From positions 1 through 15,796 of the forward strand of contig WQTN01000128.1 of NCBI GenBank assembly GCA_009786295.1: a stretch of DNA of 15,796 bases. Reading direction: 5' to 3'. Each line of letters opens with the position of its first letter. Within the stretch, counting starts at the first letter, position 1. The notes beneath the pieces are model-generated. The model ran no database searches and had not been told where the DNA came from. It saw nothing but the letters and a program-made list of their open reading frames with translations. Both the position numbers and the translations under genes were made by a program. Source of the DNA: Methanomassiliicoccaceae archaeon. Lineage in GTDB: Archaea > Thermoplasmatota > Thermoplasmata > Methanomassiliicoccales > Methanomethylophilaceae. This document shows, piece after piece, positions 14,527-15,796 of this stretch.

Positions 14527-14963
14527 TTGGGTATCTCAATATCGATGAACTGGCCTTTGGAGCTCCAGTCTATCATATCTGCCAATGTGGTCCCGTCAAG
14601 GACAGAGTTCACGGCATCGTTGAGCTTTTTCCACAGAATCATGGAGACGCATCTGTCGGACCTTTCGCAGTCATTAACGTCGGCAAGGCACGAGACAGGA
14701 GCGGTATCGCCCTCGATCAGTTTTATTATCATTCCCACGGTGTATTCCTCGGGAGGCTTCGAAAGGCGGTAGCCTCCGTTCGGCCCTCTTTCGCTTTTGA
14801 CAAAATCTGCTTTGTTGAGGGCGGAGATGATCTGTTCCAGATATTTTATCGGAATGTTCTGCCGTTCGGCTATGTTCTTCAGCTTCACATTTTCCTCTGA
14901 TCCGTTCAGCGAGATATCCAGCATACACCTAAGCGCGTAACGTCCTTTGGCGGATATGAGCAT
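14520..14963 (-). CDS. Rrf2-family transcriptional regulator with three-cysteine cluster motif
   Basis: The Rrf2 family includes IscR (Fe-S sensor), NsrR (nitric oxide) and CymR (cysteine metabolism). The 147-residue protein begins MLISAKGRYALRCMLDI and has the winged helix LKNIAERQNIPIKYLEQII with wing GPNGGYRL. Cys92, Cys99 and Cys105 form C-X6-C-X5-C, one residue longer in the first gap than the C-X5-C-X5-C of E. coli IscR, in the same place after the dimer helix, so an Fe-S cluster is likely. Position next to iscS-iscU-cysK suggests it controls that operon. ATG 14963 has no Shine-Dalgarno but lies about 22 bases after the predicted transcription start. Stop TGA; it overlaps the cysK 3' end by 7 bases. 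Confidence 0.9.
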   Translation of the reverse strand: MLISAKGRYALRCMLDISLNGSEENVKLKNIAERQNIPIKYLEQIISALNKADFVKSERGPNGGYRLSKPPEEYTVGMIIKLIEGDTAPVSCLADVNDCERSDRCVSMILWKKLNDAVNSVLDGTTLADMIDWSSKGQFIDIEIPNY

Positions 14964-14974
14964 GGTTGCATAAT

Positions 14975-14982
14975 TGAATTCA
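14975..14982. promoter_or_regulatory. TGAATTCA palindrome in the Rrf2 promoter, candidate operator
   Basis: A perfect 8-base palindrome lies between the predicted start site (about 14985) and the ATG of the Rrf2 gene, and overlaps a TTCATA half-site (14979-14984) like those at the isc promoter. Autoregulation is possible; short palindromes also occur by chance. Confidence 0.25.
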
Positions 14983-15005
14983 TACGTAAAAGATTTCCTA
15001 CTGAA

Positions 15006-15015
15006 TTTATATAAT
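15006..15015 (-). promoter_or_regulatory. TATA box of the Rrf2 regulator gene
   Basis: The minus strand reads ATTATATAAA, a strong TATA element placing the transcription start near 14985. It lies between the 3' end of the TetR gene (15021) and the Rrf2 start. Confidence 0.6.
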
Positions 15016-15020
15016 AAGTC

Positions 15021-15575
15021 TCAAAGAGCTTCTCCAAGCAAAATATCCAGCTGTTTTGACACAAGCAGCCTGAGTTGGCTTTTTGAACGTATGTCAATGC
15101 CCGAGAATTCTTCAAAACCGTCGGGGTCCGCAGATGCCACCATGAGAAAACATACTGTTTTGAAGATCAAATATGCATTTTCTGTATTCGGCGTTATGCC
15201 GTCATGCATTTTTTTCATTTCCAGAAGCTTATATGATGTTTCCAGAGCGTCCGTTGAGAATGACGATATATCGCCGCGAAGCCCCAGCTTGGCATATTGG
15301 ATGGATATCCCGCACATTTTCACAAGATGGTCGAACATAGCTTTTCTGGACCCGCTTGGGTCATGCGGAGCGTCTGTCATATGAGTGCCGTCCATAACAG
15401 AGACAGCGGCCTTCAAGAGGTTTTCTTTGGACCCGAAGTAATAGTTCACCATAGCGGGGTTTATCCCTGCGTTCTCGGCGATCTTCCGTGTGGTTATCTC
15501 AGCGCTGCTGTCCGCTGAAGATAACAACTCTGCTGTTTTGCAGACGATCTCCCTGATCTTTTCTTTCGAGTGCAT
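15021..15575 (-). CDS. TetR/AcrR-family transcriptional regulator
   Basis: This is a one-component repressor with an N-terminal HTH domain: KIREIVCKTAELL, TTRKIAENAGINPAMVNYYFGSKENLL (tyrosines of the recognition region and the family's YxxFxSKExLL end), then a helical ligand-binding domain of about 130 residues with no recognisable ligand signature. I chose ATG 15575 (184 residues, MHSKEKIREI), the usual distance before the first helix, with TATTTAA (15601-15607) about 28 bases upstream. ATG 15590 and ATG 15617 in the same frame are alternatives; 15617 also has a TATA-like element (15638-15645) at leaderless distance. Stop TGA. Divergent from the RNase P RNA gene; its target is unknown, most likely itself. 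Confidence 0.87.
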   Translation of the reverse strand: MHSKEKIREIVCKTAELLSSADSSAEITTRKIAENAGINPAMVNYYFGSKENLLKAAVSVMDGTHMTDAPHDPSGSRKAMFDHLVKMCGISIQYAKLGLRGDISSFSTDALETSYKLLEMKKMHDGITPNTENAYLIFKTVCFLMVASADPDGFEEFSGIDIRSKSQLRLLVSKQLDILLGEAL

Positions 15576-15584
15576 CCAATTACT

Positions 15585-15594
15585 AAACATGTTT
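15585..15594. promoter_or_regulatory. AAACATGTTT palindrome, candidate TetR operator
   Basis: A perfect 10-base palindrome lies between the TATA-like element (15601-15607) and the chosen TetR start. Two AACATATT direct copies (15597-15604 and 15621-15628) sit next to it. The location suits autorepression, but the region is AT-rich and the site is unproven. Confidence 0.35.
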
Positions 15595-15677
15595 TGAACA
15601 TATTTAATACATTCCATACAAACATATTATTAAACACATTTAAAATTAGATTAATAACTAATCAAATACCGCTAAAG

Positions 15678-15685
15678 AAAAATAT
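15678..15685 (+). promoter_or_regulatory. TATA box of the RNase P RNA gene
   Basis: AAAAATAT predicts a transcription start near 15707-15711, just before the first structured part of the RNA. Confidence 0.45.
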
Positions 15686-15707
15686 GGATCCCGTATTACA
15701 ACCATTG

Positions 15708-15796
15708 TCAAGAGATGAAGGGCAGCCGACGGTAGGATCTGATCCAGCTGAGGAACTTCCCTCCTCCACGGGCAAGATGAACCGGGAAATCCGGTA
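15708..15796 (+). ncRNA. rnpB: RNase P RNA, 5' portion (runs off the window)
   Basis: This is the catalytic RNA that trims tRNA 5' leaders. The conserved CR-I region GAGGAACTTCC (15750-15760; bacterial GAGGAAAGUCC) is followed by CTCC, ACGGGCA, an AGATGA joint and a perfect hairpin ACCGG-GAAAT-CCGGT (15781-15795). This reproduces the order CTCC-(A)xGGGCA-GGxG-P9 hairpin of known RNase P RNAs. Upstream, CAGC (15723-15726) can pair with GCTG (15747-15750) around a small GGA...TCC hairpin, as in P3. The 5' end is estimated from the TATA box. The 3' part with CR-IV/CR-V lies outside the window, so only the specificity-domain side can be judged. Confidence 0.8.

Noticed and set aside
1..15796. CRISPR arrays, insertion sequences, integrases or defence genes
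   Set aside because: No regularly spaced direct repeats, transposase-like proteins or terminal inverted repeats were seen; the window is mostly housekeeping and biosynthetic genes.

Overview
The window looks like a methanogenic archaeon of the Thermoplasmatota, most plausibly Methanomassiliicoccales. This is inferred from archaea-only genes (archaeosine transglycosylase TgtA with a PUA domain, KEOPS subunit Pcc1, Pth2), from TATA boxes sitting about 25-28 bases upstream of start codons, from an InlB-repeat surface protein, and from the absence of TAG among the stop codons of all 17 complete genes. Nothing in the window itself proves methanogenesis. No CRISPR array, insertion sequence, tRNA or prophage gene was seen.

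Left part (1-3120): the end of an unidentified reading frame, then peptidyl-tRNA hydrolase (minus strand), divergent from a DUF2703-like small protein and tgtA (plus strand). tgtA converges on and overlaps pcc1. Three of the four named genes in this part act on tRNA (Pth2, TgtA, Pcc1).

Middle left (2854-7700): a tightly coupled minus-strand operon leuA-leuC-leuD-leuB-pcc1, with junctions that overlap or lie 2-4 bases apart and strong Shine-Dalgarno sequences inside the preceding genes. It encodes the complete route from 2-oxoisovalerate and acetyl-CoA to 2-oxoisocaproate (leucine precursor). Its roughly 95-base leader carries a short Leu-rich reading frame, MIFMLQTELILLR, with its own GAGGT ribosome binding site. 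The distal Leu codons lie inside a predicted hairpin. This is the layout of amino-acid attenuation and is the most interesting observation in the window.

Middle right (7698-11961): a 617-residue membrane-anchored repeat protein with an abrupt drop in GC over its C-terminal third, an unrecognised helical protein, and a two-gene minus-strand unit of a PHP-domain phosphoesterase with a C-terminal hydrophobic segment plus a stand-alone NIF3-insert (PII/CutA-like) domain.

Right part (11962-15796): plus-strand iscS-iscU-cysK (sulfur mobilisation, Fe-S scaffold, cysteine synthesis), converging on an Rrf2-family regulator with three cysteines spaced almost as in IscR. A TetR regulator follows, divergent from the 5' part of the RNase P RNA, which runs off the window.
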